Source of the DNA: Pseudomonas knackmussii B13
GTDB taxonomy: Bacteria; Pseudomonadota; Gammaproteobacteria; Pseudomonadales; Pseudomonadaceae
Reading direction: 5' to 3'
Assembly (NCBI RefSeq): GCF_000689415.1
Contig: NZ_HG322950.1
Span: 1,302,001-1,366,000, forward strand
Length of the DNA: 64,000 nucleotides
Within the stretch, counting starts at the first letter, position 1; the number at the start of each line of letters is the position of its first letter. The notes beneath the pieces were generated by a model. The model was not told the DNA's origin. It saw nothing but the letters and a program-made list of their open reading frames with translations, and did no database searches. Below, one piece after another: positions 8,683-17,231 of the stretch. A program made the translations under genes and the position numbers.

Positions 8683-9156
8683 ATGCGTATCGGCCACGGC
8701 TACGACGTACACCGCTTCGGCGAAGGCGACTTCATCACCCTCGGCGGTGTGCGCATTTCGCACAAATTCGGACTCATCGCGCACTCCGATGGCGACGTGC
8801 TGCTGCACGCCCTGGCCGACGCGCTGCTTGGGGCCTGTGCCCTGGGCGACATCGGCCGGCACTTCCCCGATACCGACCCGCGCTTTAAAGGCGCCGACAG
8901 CCGCGCATTGCTGCGCCACGTCGTCAGCCTGGTAAAGGGCAAGGGCTACGTGGTCGGCAACGTCGACGCCACTATCGTCGCCCAGGCGCCGAAAATGGCG
9001 CCGCATATCGAAGCCATGCGCGCGAATATCGCTGCCGATCTCGAGGTCGAGGTGGATCAGGTAAACGTCAAGGCCACTACCACCGAGAAGCTCGGCTTCA
9101 CCGGTCGCGAAGAGGGCATCGCCGTGCATGCCGTGGCTTTGCTGGTCCGCCCATGA
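8683..9156 (+). CDS. ispF: 2-C-methyl-D-erythritol 2,4-cyclodiphosphate synthase
   Basis: Cyclises CDP-methylerythritol 2-phosphate in the MEP isoprenoid pathway, releasing CMP. The 157 residues are the normal length. The zinc ligands Asp8 and His10 lie in MRIGHGYDVHRFG, with the third (His42) in IAHSDGDVLLHALADALLG, and the C-terminal VNVKATTTEKLGF motif binds the cytidine part. It overlaps truD by four bases (ATGA). Confidence 0.98.
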   Translation: MRIGHGYDVHRFGEGDFITLGGVRISHKFGLIAHSDGDVLLHALADALLGACALGDIGRHFPDTDPRFKGADSRALLRHVVSLVKGKGYVVGNVDATIVAQAPKMAPHIEAMRANIAADLEVEVDQVNVKATTTEKLGFTGREEGIAVHAVALLVRP

Positions 9157-10211
9157 CCGAGCTGGAACTGCTGGGCCCTCGCGCCCATGGCGAACCCTGC
9201 GGGCAGGCAGTGCTCAAGGCCGTGGCCGAGGACTTCCAGGTCGACGAGGTGCTGGACATCCCGCTATCCGGTGATGGCGAGCACCTCTGGCTGTGGGTCG
9301 AAAAACGCGGGCTGAACACCGAGGAAGCGGCTCGCCGCCTGGCCCGCGCCGCCGGCGTCTCGCAACGGATGATCAGCTACGCCGGGCTCAAGGATCGCCA
9401 GGCGCTGACCCGGCAGTGGTTCAGCCTGCACCTGCCGGGCAAGGCCGATCCCGATCTGACCGCCGCCGAAGATGATTCGCTGCGCATCCTCCAGCGCACC
9501 CGGCACCAGCGCAAGCTGCAGCGCGGCGCCCATTCGGCCAATGGTTTCTGCCTGCGCCTGACCCAGCTGAGCGCCGACAAGGCAGCGCTGGAAGAGCGCC
9601 TGCAGCGCATCGCTCGCGAAGGCGTGCCCAACTACTTCGGCAGCCAGCGCTTTGGTCATGACGGCGGCAACGTCGTCGATGCGCGCAGTTGTGCCGAGCG
9701 CGGCATCCTTCCGGAGCAGCGCAATCTGCGCTCGCGAATGCTCTCGGCCGGACGCAGCTTCCTCTTCAATCAGGTGCTTGCCCAACGGGTGGCCGAGGGG
9801 GACTGGAATCGCGCCCGAGTCGGCGACCTGCTGGCCTTCACCGACAGCCGTAGCTTCTTCCCGGCAGGCGAGGCGGAATGCGCCGATCCGCGCCTGGCTA
9901 TTCTGGACCTGCATCCGACGGGGCCGCTCTGGGGCAAGGGCGCGTCGCCTGCTGCCGGCCGGACCGCCGAGCAGGAGAATGCCATCGGCGCTGACGAAAT
10001 GGCACTTTGCCAATGGCTGGGCGATGCGGACCTGGTGCACGAACGGCGTATCCTGCGCCTCCCCATCCAGAGTCTGGCATGGCATTATCCCGGCCCTGAC
10101 ATTCTGCAACTGGAATTCGTCCTGCCGGCAGGCTGCTTCGCCACCGTCGTCGTGCGCGAGCTGGTCGATCTGATACCGGCGGGGCAGATGGAAAACCCAT
10201 GCGCATATTGA
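9153..10211 (+). CDS. truD: tRNA pseudouridine(13) synthase
   Basis: Converts uridine 13 of certain tRNAs to pseudouridine. The 352-residue protein carries the TruD signature YAGLKDRQALTRQWFS, with the catalytic Asp at residue 81, and the NYFGSQRFGHDGGN motif near 160 that opens the inserted TRUD domain. It overlaps both neighbours: ispF by ATGA and surE by 13 bases. This ispF-truD-surE-pcm-nlpD-rpoS run is the standard pseudomonad arrangement. Confidence 0.97.
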   Translation: MTELELLGPRAHGEPCGQAVLKAVAEDFQVDEVLDIPLSGDGEHLWLWVEKRGLNTEEAARRLARAAGVSQRMISYAGLKDRQALTRQWFSLHLPGKADPDLTAAEDDSLRILQRTRHQRKLQRGAHSANGFCLRLTQLSADKAALEERLQRIAREGVPNYFGSQRFGHDGGNVVDARSCAERGILPEQRNLRSRMLSAGRSFLFNQVLAQRVAEGDWNRARVGDLLAFTDSRSFFPAGEAECADPRLAILDLHPTGPLWGKGASPAAGRTAEQENAIGADEMALCQWLGDADLVHERRILRLPIQSLAWHYPGPDILQLEFVLPAGCFATVVVRELVDLIPAGQMENPCAY

Positions 10212-10957
10212 TTGCCAACGACGACGGGGTTAACGCGCCCGGTATCGCCGCGCTTTACGACGCGCTGAGCGAACACGCCGAGTGCGTGGTGGTCGCTCCC
10301 GAACAGGATCGTAGCGGCGCCAGCAGTTCGCTGACGCTGGACCGGCCGCTGCACGCGCAGCGCCTGAGCAACGGATTTATCGGTATCGACGGTACGCCGA
10401 CCGATTGCGTGCACCTGGGCCTGAACGGCTTGCTCGAGACCTTGCCGGACATGGTGGTCTCGGGCATCAACCTGGGCGCCAACCTCGGCGATGACGTGCT
10501 CTATTCCGGAACTGTGGCAGCCGCTATCGAAGGGCGCTTCCTGTCGCGGCCGGCTTTCGCCTTCTCGCTGCTCTCGCGGCAGCCGGACAATCTTTACAGC
10601 GCGATGCACTACGCGCGCCTGCTGGTGCAGAACCACGAGCAGCTCGACCTGCCGCCGCGTAGCGTGCTCAACGTCAACGTGCCTAACCTGCCGCTGGAGC
10701 GCATCCGCGGAGTCCGCCTGACTCGCCTGGGCCACCGCAAGCGCGCTGCCGCGCCGGTCAAGGTGGTCAATCCGCGCGGCAAGGAAGGCTACTGGATTGC
10801 CGCTGCCGGCGATGTCGAAGATGGTGGAGAAGGCACTGACTTCCATGCCGTGATGCAGGGGTACGTATCCGTTACTCCTCTGCAGCTGGACCGTACCTTC
10901 CATGAGGCGTTCAATGGCCTGCAGGACTGGATCGGAGGGCTCGAGCATGGCCGATGA
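10199..10957 (+). CDS. surE: 5'/3'-nucleotidase SurE
   Basis: Metal-dependent phosphatase acting on nucleoside monophosphates and short polyphosphates, linked to stationary-phase survival. The 252 residues start with the metal-binding MRILIANDDGVNAPG (adjacent acidic residues 8 and 9), and hold VVAPEQDRSG near 35 and the metal-ligand Asn in VSGINLGANLGDDVLYSGT near 90. It overlaps the end of truD and the start of pcm, implying coupled translation. Confidence 0.97.
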   Translation: MRILIANDDGVNAPGIAALYDALSEHAECVVVAPEQDRSGASSSLTLDRPLHAQRLSNGFIGIDGTPTDCVHLGLNGLLETLPDMVVSGINLGANLGDDVLYSGTVAAAIEGRFLSRPAFAFSLLSRQPDNLYSAMHYARLLVQNHEQLDLPPRSVLNVNVPNLPLERIRGVRLTRLGHRKRAAAPVKVVNPRGKEGYWIAAAGDVEDGGEGTDFHAVMQGYVSVTPLQLDRTFHEAFNGLQDWIGGLEHGR

Positions 10958-11615
10958 CCTGACGCGCCGCGGAATTGGCATGACCTCGCAGCGGACGCGG
11001 GAGCGCCTGATTCAGCGTCTGTACGAGGAAGGGCTGTCCAACGCCCATGTACTCGAAGTCATTCGCCGTACGCCGCGCCATCTGTTCGTCGATGAAGCTC
11101 TATCGCACCGGGCCTACGAAGACACCGCGCTGCCGATCGGGCATAACCAGACAATCTCCCAGCCGTTCATGGTGGCGCGGATGACCGAGTTGCTGCTGGC
11201 GGCCGGTCCGCTGGACAAGGTGCTGGAGATCGGTACTGGCTCCGGCTACCAGACCGCCGTGCTGGCGCAACTGGTCGAGCGCGTCTTCTCCGTCGAGCGC
11301 ATCCAGGCGCTGCAGGATCGTGCCAAGGAGCGCCTTGCGGAGCTAAACCTGAGAAATGTTGTCTTTCGCTGGGGGGACGGCTGGGAAGGCTGGCCGGCGC
11401 TGGCACCGTACAACGGCATCATAGTTACCGCGGCGGCTGCCGAGGTGCCTCAGGCACTGCTAGACCAACTGGCACCGGGCGGACGCCTGGTCATTCCGGT
11501 GGGGAGCGGAGAGGTGCAGCAGCTGATGCTGATAGTGCGAACCGACGACGGCTTCCAGCGCAGCACCCTGGACTCGGTGCGTTTCGTCCCTCTACTCAAT
11601 GGCCCGCTGGGCTAG
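10947..11615 (+). CDS. pcm: Protein-L-isoaspartate O-methyltransferase
   Basis: Repairs isoaspartyl residues in ageing proteins by methylation from S-adenosylmethionine. The 222-residue sequence contains the SAM-binding motif VLEIGTGSGYQTAVLA near residue 95 and the substrate-loop motif PIGHNQTISQPFMVARM near 65. I placed the start at MADDLTRR, 10 bases inside the surE end, where a GAGGGCTCGAGC purine-rich stretch precedes it. It forms part of the surE-pcm-nlpD-rpoS stationary-phase cluster. Confidence 0.96.
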   Translation: MADDLTRRGIGMTSQRTRERLIQRLYEEGLSNAHVLEVIRRTPRHLFVDEALSHRAYEDTALPIGHNQTISQPFMVARMTELLLAAGPLDKVLEIGTGSGYQTAVLAQLVERVFSVERIQALQDRAKERLAELNLRNVVFRWGDGWEGWPALAPYNGIIVTAAAAEVPQALLDQLAPGGRLVIPVGSGEVQQLMLIVRTDDGFQRSTLDSVRFVPLLNGPLG

Positions 11616-11671
11616 TCCAGGATGCGACTGTCGGCCTGAGCCGCAGCGGAGAATACCGGCAGTAGCCGGGC

Positions 11672-12553
11672 ATGTTTGAAATGGATAAGGGGGAAGGGGT
11701 GAGCCTGAACGCAGCCCTTGCACAACGGAATTGGATCCAGGGCGCTTGCCGGCTGATGCTGGCGGTCGTCCTCTGCTCCCTGATGGTTGCCTGTTCGTCT
11801 ACGCGCAGCAGCAGCTCCTCCTCTTCGGTACAGCAGAGCGCCGAACCAACCCGTGCCCCTGTGACCAACGGCCAGTACCAGGTACGCCGTGGCGACACCC
11901 TTTATTCGATCGCCTTCCGCTATGGATGGGATTGGAAAGCCCTGGCTGCGCACAACAATATCCCTGCGCCCTATACCATTCGCCCGGGCCAGACGATCCG
12001 CTTCGACGGAAAAGCGGCACCTCAGTCGTCTGTCGCTAAAAATACCCCGCCTGTCGCTCCGGTCGTGGTAACCAAGTCCGCAACCAGTGTTCAGCAGCCG
12101 CCGAAGAGCGAGACGGCGAAAGCCGCCATTATTCCGCCATCTTCCGCAACTACCGCCACTTCCCCGGCGGTAGGCAAGGGGGCAGAAGGTTGGGTGTGGC
12201 CGACCAGCGGTACTCTGATAGGTCGCTTTGCATCAAACGGGAGTTTGAATAAAGGGATTGATATAGCCGGGCAATTGGGCCAGCCTGTCTTGGCTGCGTC
12301 GAATGGTACGGTTGTGTACGCCGGTAGTGGTTTGCGGGGCTACGGCGAACTCGTGATCATCAAGCACAGCGATACCTACGTCAGCGCCTACGGCCACAAC
12401 CGGAGGCTGCTTGTTCGGGAAGGGCAACAAGTCAAAGTCGGGCAGAACATTGCCGAGATGGGCTCCACGGGCACGGACCGGGTGAAGCTGCACTTCGAGA
12501 TTCGCCGCCAAGGCAAGCCCGTAGACCCTCTGCAGTACTTGCCACCTCGTTGA
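11672..12553 (+). CDS. nlpD: NlpD-like murein hydrolase activator lipoprotein
   Basis: Outer-membrane lipoprotein thought to activate an amidase at the division septum. Order of parts: signal peptide with lipobox LMVAC near residues 37-41, Ser-rich linker, a LysM peptidoglycan-binding domain (YQVRRGDTLYSIAF, about 70-115), a low-complexity linker, then an M23/LytM domain. The LytM domain reads NKGIDI where active enzymes have the His-x3-Asp ligand pair, so it is degenerate, as in other NlpD and EnvC activators. A GTG at 11699 (VSLNAA) is an alternative start. The rpoS promoter usually lies inside this gene. Confidence 0.92.
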   Translation: MFEMDKGEGVSLNAALAQRNWIQGACRLMLAVVLCSLMVACSSTRSSSSSSSVQQSAEPTRAPVTNGQYQVRRGDTLYSIAFRYGWDWKALAAHNNIPAPYTIRPGQTIRFDGKAAPQSSVAKNTPPVAPVVVTKSATSVQQPPKSETAKAAIIPPSSATTATSPAVGKGAEGWVWPTSGTLIGRFASNGSLNKGIDIAGQLGQPVLAASNGTVVYAGSGLRGYGELVIIKHSDTYVSAYGHNRRLLVREGQQVKVGQNIAEMGSTGTDRVKLHFEIRRQGKPVDPLQYLPPR

Positions 12554-12647
12554 TCGTTGTCGCTCCCTGCGTGGGTGAGCGGGTTCAGGCGTCCCAAGGA
12601 TATGGAATCGCCTGAACTTGTTGTCGAACTCAGCAAGGGATAACGAT

Positions 12648-13652
12648 ATGGCACTCAAGAAAGAAGGGCCGGAGTTTGACTTGGATGACGAGCTGCTGTT
12701 GCTGGAGCCCGCCATCTCTTTCGAAGAGTCACTTGCCGAAGAGCAGGTCTCCCTTCAAGTCACTCCCAAAACAACCTCTCTGTCTTCACTGAAGCAGCAC
12801 AAGCATATCGACTACAGCCGGGCACTGGATGCTACCCAGCTGTATCTCAACGAAATCGGTTTCTCGCCTCTGCTGACGCCCGAAGAAGAAGTCCACTTCG
12901 CGCGCCTGGCCCAGAAGGGCGACCCTGCCGGCCGGCGGAGGATGATCGAGAGCAACCTGCGCCTGGTGGTGAAGATCGCCCGACGCTATGTCAATCGGGG
13001 GCTATCGCTGCTCGACCTGATCGAAGAAGGCAATCTCGGTCTGATTCGTGCGGTGGAGAAGTTCGACCCGGAGCGCGGCTTCCGCTTCTCTACCTACGCG
13101 ACCTGGTGGATTCGACAGACCATTGAGCGGGCCATCATGAATCAGACTCGCACCATTCGTTTGCCGATCCATGTGGTCAAGGAGCTCAACGTCTACCTGC
13201 GGGCGGCGCGTGAGCTCACCCACAAGCTGGACCATGAACCCTCTCCCGAAGAGATCGCCAATCTTCTCGAGAAGCCGGTGGACGAGGTCAAGCGCATGCT
13301 CGGTCTCAACGAGCGTGTCACTTCGGTCGATGTCTCCCTGGGGCCGGATTCGGATAAAACCCTGCTCGATACCCTGACCGATGACCGCCCGACGGATCCC
13401 TGCGAACTGCTGCAGGATGATGATCTGAGCGAGAGCATCGACCAGTGGCTGTCCGAGCTGACCGACAAGCAGCGCGAAGTGGTGATCCGCCGCTTTGGTC
13501 TACGCGGCCACGAAAGCAGCACCCTCGAGGAAGTGGGGCAGGAGATTGGACTGACGCGCGAACGGGTGCGCCAGATCCAGGTCGAGGCTCTCAAGCGCTT
13601 GCGCGAGATCCTCGAGAAGAACGGTCTGTCGAGCGACGCCCTGTTCCAGTAA
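12648..13652 (+). CDS. rpoS: RNA polymerase sigma factor RpoS (sigma-38)
   Basis: Master sigma factor of stationary phase and general stress. The 334 residues match the P. aeruginosa length and begin MALKKEGPEFD; regions 1.2 (DATQLYLNEIG), 2 (NLRLVVKIARRYVNRG, DLIEEGNLGL, FRFSTYATWWIRQ), 3 and 4 (EEVGQEIGLTRERVRQIQ) are all intact. The N-terminal 60 residues are the most divergent part. A possible earlier ATG at 12618 lacks conservation. A terminator follows, then the rsmZ upstream activating site. Confidence 0.98.
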   Translation: MALKKEGPEFDLDDELLLLEPAISFEESLAEEQVSLQVTPKTTSLSSLKQHKHIDYSRALDATQLYLNEIGFSPLLTPEEEVHFARLAQKGDPAGRRRMIESNLRLVVKIARRYVNRGLSLLDLIEEGNLGLIRAVEKFDPERGFRFSTYATWWIRQTIERAIMNQTRTIRLPIHVVKELNVYLRAARELTHKLDHEPSPEEIANLLEKPVDEVKRMLGLNERVTSVDVSLGPDSDKTLLDTLTDDRPTDPCELLQDDDLSESIDQWLSELTDKQREVVIRRFGLRGHESSTLEEVGQEIGLTRERVRQIQVEALKRLREILEKNGLSSDALFQ

Positions 13653-13670
13653 CAGGTGATCAGATGAAAG

Positions 13671-13696
13671 AGCCCGGAGTGATTCGGGCTTTTTTA
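13671..13696 (+). terminator. Rho-independent terminator of rpoS
   Basis: AGCCCG (13671-13676) pairs with CGGGCT (13685-13690), followed by a run of T. It lies 18 bases after the rpoS stop and ends 10 bases before the GacA-type site of rsmZ. Confidence 0.8.
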
Positions 13697-13705
13697 TGCG
13701 CGCGT

Positions 13706-13723
13706 TGTAAGCCTTTGCTTACA
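13706..13723 (+). promoter_or_regulatory. GacA upstream activating site for rsmZ
   Basis: The 18-bp dyad TGTAAGCCTTTGCTTACA matches the known pseudomonad GacA-dependent consensus TGTAAG-N6-CTTACA exactly. It is centred about 180 bases upstream of the inferred RsmZ 5' end, the spacing reported for rsmZ in this genus. It implies control of the small RNA by the GacS/GacA two-component system. Confidence 0.9.
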
Positions 13724-13896
13724 CGTGCTGTGAGTAATTGTCGCTTTTGCCTGCCCGAAAAAGGGATGTGCAACGCTGACTCATTCTAAGCTATTGTTTT
13801 TAATGGATTTATTAATGTGGTCCGCGGGCGATAGGCTGTGCCCGGTGACATTTCGTCGCCTTGCGACGTATTGGCAGATCATTAATATCACCCCTG

Positions 13897-14010
13897 CGTA
13901 CACGGAATGACGCGGGTCGAAAAGGACTTCGGCCAGGACGTCGCGGGATGCGACTCATCAGGATGATGGGGTAGGGAAAAAAAGGGCGGGTTAATCCCGC
14001 CCCTTTTTTT
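13897..14010 (+). ncRNA. rsmZ: RsmZ regulatory small RNA
   Basis: Small RNA that titrates RsmA-type translational repressors. The interval between rpoS and fdxA is the rsmZ position in P. aeruginosa. Six GGA motifs are present (near 13903, 13923, 13934, 13946, 13960 and 13974), several in hairpin loops: GTCGC-GGGAT-GCGAC, CATC-AGGAT-GATG and CGAA-AAGGA-CTTCG. The 3' end is a strong terminator, GGGCGGG-TTAAT-CCCGCCC plus eight or more T. The 5' end is set at CGTACAC, downstream of an ATTAATAT -10-like box; its exact base is inferred. Confidence 0.9.
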
Positions 14011-14040
14011 TGCCTGCAGAAAAGTACCGCCCAGATACAA

Positions 14041-14065
14041 CAAGGCCCGCTCTTGGCGGGCCTTG
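14041..14065 (-). terminator. Hairpin downstream of fdxA
   Basis: CAAGGCCCGC (14041-14050) pairs with GCGGGCCTTG (14056-14065) over a 5-base loop, ten bases after the fdxA stop on the minus strand. The following T-run is short, so strength is uncertain. Confidence 0.6.
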
Positions 14066-14074
14066 CGGGTGCGA

Positions 14075-14398
14075 TCAACGCTCCAGGTGCTTCAGCTTGT
14101 CGGCTACACCGTCCCACTCTTCCGCGTCGGCGAGAGGGTCTTTCTTCTCGGTGATGTTTGGCCAGACGTCAGCCAGATCCTTGTTCAGCTCGATGAACTC
14201 CTGCATGTTCTCGGGCACTTCGTCCTCCGAGAAGATCGCCTGGGCCGGGCATTCCGGCTCGCAGAGCGCGCAGTCGATGCACTCGTCAGGGTGAATGACG
14301 AGGAAGTTCGGGCCTTCGTAGAAGCAGTCGACCGGGCAGACTTCCACGCAGTCGGTGTATTTGCACTTGATGCAGTTGTCGGTGACGACGAAGGTCAT
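14075..14398 (-). CDS. fdxA: 7Fe-8S ferredoxin FdxA
   Basis: Soluble electron carrier of 107 residues. Cysteines at 9, 12, 17, 21, 25, 40, 43, 46 and 50 give the pattern of a 3Fe-4S cluster (9, 17, 50) plus a 4Fe-4S cluster (21, 40, 43, 46), as in Azotobacter-type ferredoxin I. The acidic C-terminal half (about 60 residues) is usual for pseudomonad FdxA. It lies just downstream of mutS on the same strand, 66 bases away. Confidence 0.97.
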   Translation of the reverse strand: MTFVVTDNCIKCKYTDCVEVCPVDCFYEGPNFLVIHPDECIDCALCEPECPAQAIFSEDEVPENMQEFIELNKDLADVWPNITEKKDPLADAEEWDGVADKLKHLER

Positions 14399-14464
14399 TT
14401 TCTAATTCTCTCCTCAGGCGGGCGGCACAGCGCGCGCGATTCTAGCAGCTTGTAGGCGCGTCCG

Positions 14465-17032
14465 TCAGACTCGCATCTTCCATGCATATAACAGATCGAG
14501 TGCCTGGCGGGGCGTCAGATCATCGGGTTGGATGCGCGCCAATTCATCGATCAGCGGGTGTGGCAGGCTGGCGAAGAGGTCACTCTGCATGGGCACTGCA
14601 GGCTTGCCGAGCTCCTGGCGCGGATGTTCGTGAGGCAGGCTGGTGGTTTCCAGGCGCGCAAGGTGTTCGCGGGCGCGCTGGATCACCATGCCGGGAACGC
14701 CTGCCAATTGCGCGACGGCCAGGCCGTAGCTCTGGCTGGCCGGCCCGGGTAGCACATGGTGCAGGAAGACAATCCGCTCATTGTGCTCAGTGGCGTTGAG
14801 ATGGACGTTGGCGACCACGGGTTCGCTTTCTGGCAGCACCGTCAGTTCGAAGTAGTGAGTGGCGAACAGGGTGAATGCGCGCAGCTTGGCCAGATGCTCC
14901 GCTGCCGCCCAGGCCAGCGAAAGACCGTCAAAGGTGCTGGTGCCGCGTCCGACTTCGTCCATCAGCACCAGGCTGCGGTCGGTGGCGTTGTGCAGAATGT
15001 TGGCGGTTTCGCTCATTTCCACCATGAAGGTCGAGCGGCCGCCGGCGAGGTCATCGGAAGAGCCGATCCGAGTGAAAATGCGGTCCACCAGCGACAGCTC
15101 GCACTTCGCCGCCGGAACGAAACTACCAATGTGCGCGAGGAGCACGATGAGCGCCGTTTGGCGCATATAGGTGGATTTACCACCCATGTTCGGACCGGTA
15201 ATTACCAACATGCGCGTGTCTTCATCGAGCGTCAGATCGTTGGCCACGAAGGGGGTGTCCAGCACCTGCTCCACCACCGGATGGCGGCCTTGCTCGATGC
15301 GAATACCCGACTCCTCGACGAATCGTGGGCGGTTCAGATCAAGATGCAGAGCGCGCTCGGCCAGGTTGGCCAGTACGTCCAGTTCGGCTAGGGCTGCTGC
15401 GGTGTCCTGCAGCGGCGCAAGCTGGGCGATCAGCAGTTCGAGCAACTCTTCGTACAGTTGCTTCTCGCGAGCCAGTGCGCGGCTTTGCGCGGAAAGCGCT
15501 TTGTCTTCGAAGGCCTTCAGTTCCGGGGTGATAAAGCGCTCTGCACCTTTAAGCGTCTGGCGGCGGATGTAGTCGGCCGGAGCCTGTTCAGCCTGGACCC
15601 TTGGCAGTTCGATGTAGTAGCCATGGATGCGGTTGTAGCCCACCTTGAGGTTAGGCAGCCCAGTGCGGGCTTTCTCGCGAATTTCCAGGTCCATCAGGTA
15701 CTGGCCGGCGTTCTCGCTGAGCGTTTGCAGCTCGTCCAGCTCCGCGTCGTAACCGCGCTTGATTACTCCGCCATCGCGGATGACTGCTGGCGGATTGTCG
15801 ATGATCGCTCGTGCCAGCAGGTCCGCCAACTCCGGATAGGTGCGGATACTGGAGGCCAGTTCGCCCAGGTGCGGGGCTTCCAGTTCGTTCATGCCATGTT
15901 GCAGCGCCGGCAGTGCGGCCAGGGCATCACGCAGGCGCGCAAGGTCGCGGGGACGGGCGTTGCGCAGACCGATACGCGCGAGGATGCGCTCGACATCACC
16001 AATTTCCTTCAGCTGTGGCTGAAGGTTCTCGAAGCGGTAGCGCTCGAGCAGGCAAGCGATGGATTCCTGGCGTGCTTCGAGTATCGCGCGGTCGCGTAGA
16101 GGGCGATTCAGCCAGCGGGTCAGCAGGCGGCTGCCCATGGCGGTCTGGCAGCGGTCCACCACCGATTGCAGGGTGTTGTCCCGACCGCCGGCGAGGTTGA
16201 TGTCCAGCTCGAGGTTGCGACGGCTTGCACCGTCCAGCACGACTGTATCGTCCAGGCGCTCATGGCGCAGGCTGCGCAGGTGCGGCAGGGCGGTACGTTG
16301 GGTTTCCTTGGCATAACCGAGCAGGCAGCCGGCAGCACCGATGGCCAGGGTGAGATCTTGGCAACCGAAGCCTTTCAGATCCTGGGTGCCGAACTGCTGG
16401 CACAGGCTCTTGAACGCCGAGTCGCGATCGAAGTCCCAGGGCGCGCGACGGCGTGCGCCGCGGCGTTTTTCCGCCGGGAGGCCGGTTGGCCAGTCGTCGG
16501 GAATCAGCAGTTCCGCCGGGTTGAGGCGTTCGAGCTCGGCCAGCAGCGGTTCCCAGCCACGAATTTCCTGGACGCTGAACCTGCCGCTGGTAATGTCCAG
16601 TACGGCGAGGCCGAACAGTCGTTCGTCACCCAGGACGGCACCCAGCAAGTTGTCGCGGCGCTCGTCGAGGAGAGCTTCGTCGCTCACGGTTCCAGGGGTG
16701 AGGATGCGCACTACCTGGCGCTCCACCGGACCCTTGCTGGTGGCGGGATCGCCGATCTGCTCGCAGATCACCACCGACTCGCCGAGCTTGACCAGCTTGG
16801 CCAGGTAGCCCTCGGCAGAGTGGAAGGGAATTCCGGCCATCGGGATGGCATTGCCCGCCGACTGACCTCGGGCGGTCAGGGTGATGTCGAGCAGCTTGGC
16901 GGCCTTCTTGGCGTCCTCGTAGAACAGCTCGTAGAAGTCACCCATGCGATAGAACATCAGTTGGTCCGGATGCTGATTCTTCAGCTTCCAGTACTGTTGC
17001 ATCATTGGGGTGTGCTGAGAAAGATCGTTCAT
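14465..17032 (-). CDS. mutS: DNA mismatch repair protein MutS
   Basis: Recognises mispaired bases and small loops and, with ATP, recruits MutL. The 855 residues are full length: the N-terminal mismatch-binding domain has the MGDFYELFYEDA motif (with the Phe-x-Glu contact) near residue 31, then connector, lever and clamp domains, and a C-terminal ATPase with Walker A TGPNMGGKSTYMRQ near 615 and LMDEVGRGTSTFDG near 693. Fully intact, so the adjacent prophage does not disrupt it; integration is upstream of its start codon. Confidence 0.98.
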   Translation of the reverse strand: MNDLSQHTPMMQQYWKLKNQHPDQLMFYRMGDFYELFYEDAKKAAKLLDITLTARGQSAGNAIPMAGIPFHSAEGYLAKLVKLGESVVICEQIGDPATSKGPVERQVVRILTPGTVSDEALLDERRDNLLGAVLGDERLFGLAVLDITSGRFSVQEIRGWEPLLAELERLNPAELLIPDDWPTGLPAEKRRGARRRAPWDFDRDSAFKSLCQQFGTQDLKGFGCQDLTLAIGAAGCLLGYAKETQRTALPHLRSLRHERLDDTVVLDGASRRNLELDINLAGGRDNTLQSVVDRCQTAMGSRLLTRWLNRPLRDRAILEARQESIACLLERYRFENLQPQLKEIGDVERILARIGLRNARPRDLARLRDALAALPALQHGMNELEAPHLGELASSIRTYPELADLLARAIIDNPPAVIRDGGVIKRGYDAELDELQTLSENAGQYLMDLEIREKARTGLPNLKVGYNRIHGYYIELPRVQAEQAPADYIRRQTLKGAERFITPELKAFEDKALSAQSRALAREKQLYEELLELLIAQLAPLQDTAAALAELDVLANLAERALHLDLNRPRFVEESGIRIEQGRHPVVEQVLDTPFVANDLTLDEDTRMLVITGPNMGGKSTYMRQTALIVLLAHIGSFVPAAKCELSLVDRIFTRIGSSDDLAGGRSTFMVEMSETANILHNATDRSLVLMDEVGRGTSTFDGLSLAWAAAEHLAKLRAFTLFATHYFELTVLPESEPVVANVHLNATEHNERIVFLHHVLPGPASQSYGLAVAQLAGVPGMVIQRAREHLARLETTSLPHEHPRQELGKPAVPMQSDLFASLPHPLIDELARIQPDDLTPRQALDLLYAWKMRV

Positions 17033-17231
17033 TCAATCACTTAGGTGAAAACGTCTATTTGACGAACGCTGCCTGTCTAATACTTATCGATCATGCCGAC
17101 CGTTCGTCGGGTACGATGCGTAGGCTAGAGAGGCTGCGAGCCGTCATGGGAAAAACGCATAGCGTATCGTTTCGAGCGTCCTTTCCCAAGGCAATACGAT
17201 AGGGTTCGCGTGGCCATAACTGATTGAATCA
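17033..17231. other. Junction between mutS and the prophage; likely contains the left attachment site
   Basis: No gene is supported in these 199 bases. In P. aeruginosa the cinA-recA side follows upstream of mutS, but here phage genes follow, so the left attachment site should lie here. I cannot identify the core because the right border is outside the window. A 9-bp inverted repeat, ATTCAATCA near 17030 and TGATTGAAT at 17221, brackets the interval. Confidence 0.4.

Noticed and set aside
16166..17044. 292-codon rightward frame antisense to mutS
   Set aside because: Shadow of the mutS coding strand, which is fully conserved.
17021..17229. ATTCAATCA / TGATTGAAT pair as a possible attachment site
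   Set aside because: The copies are inverted, not direct, and only 9 bp long; without the right border it cannot be supported as att.
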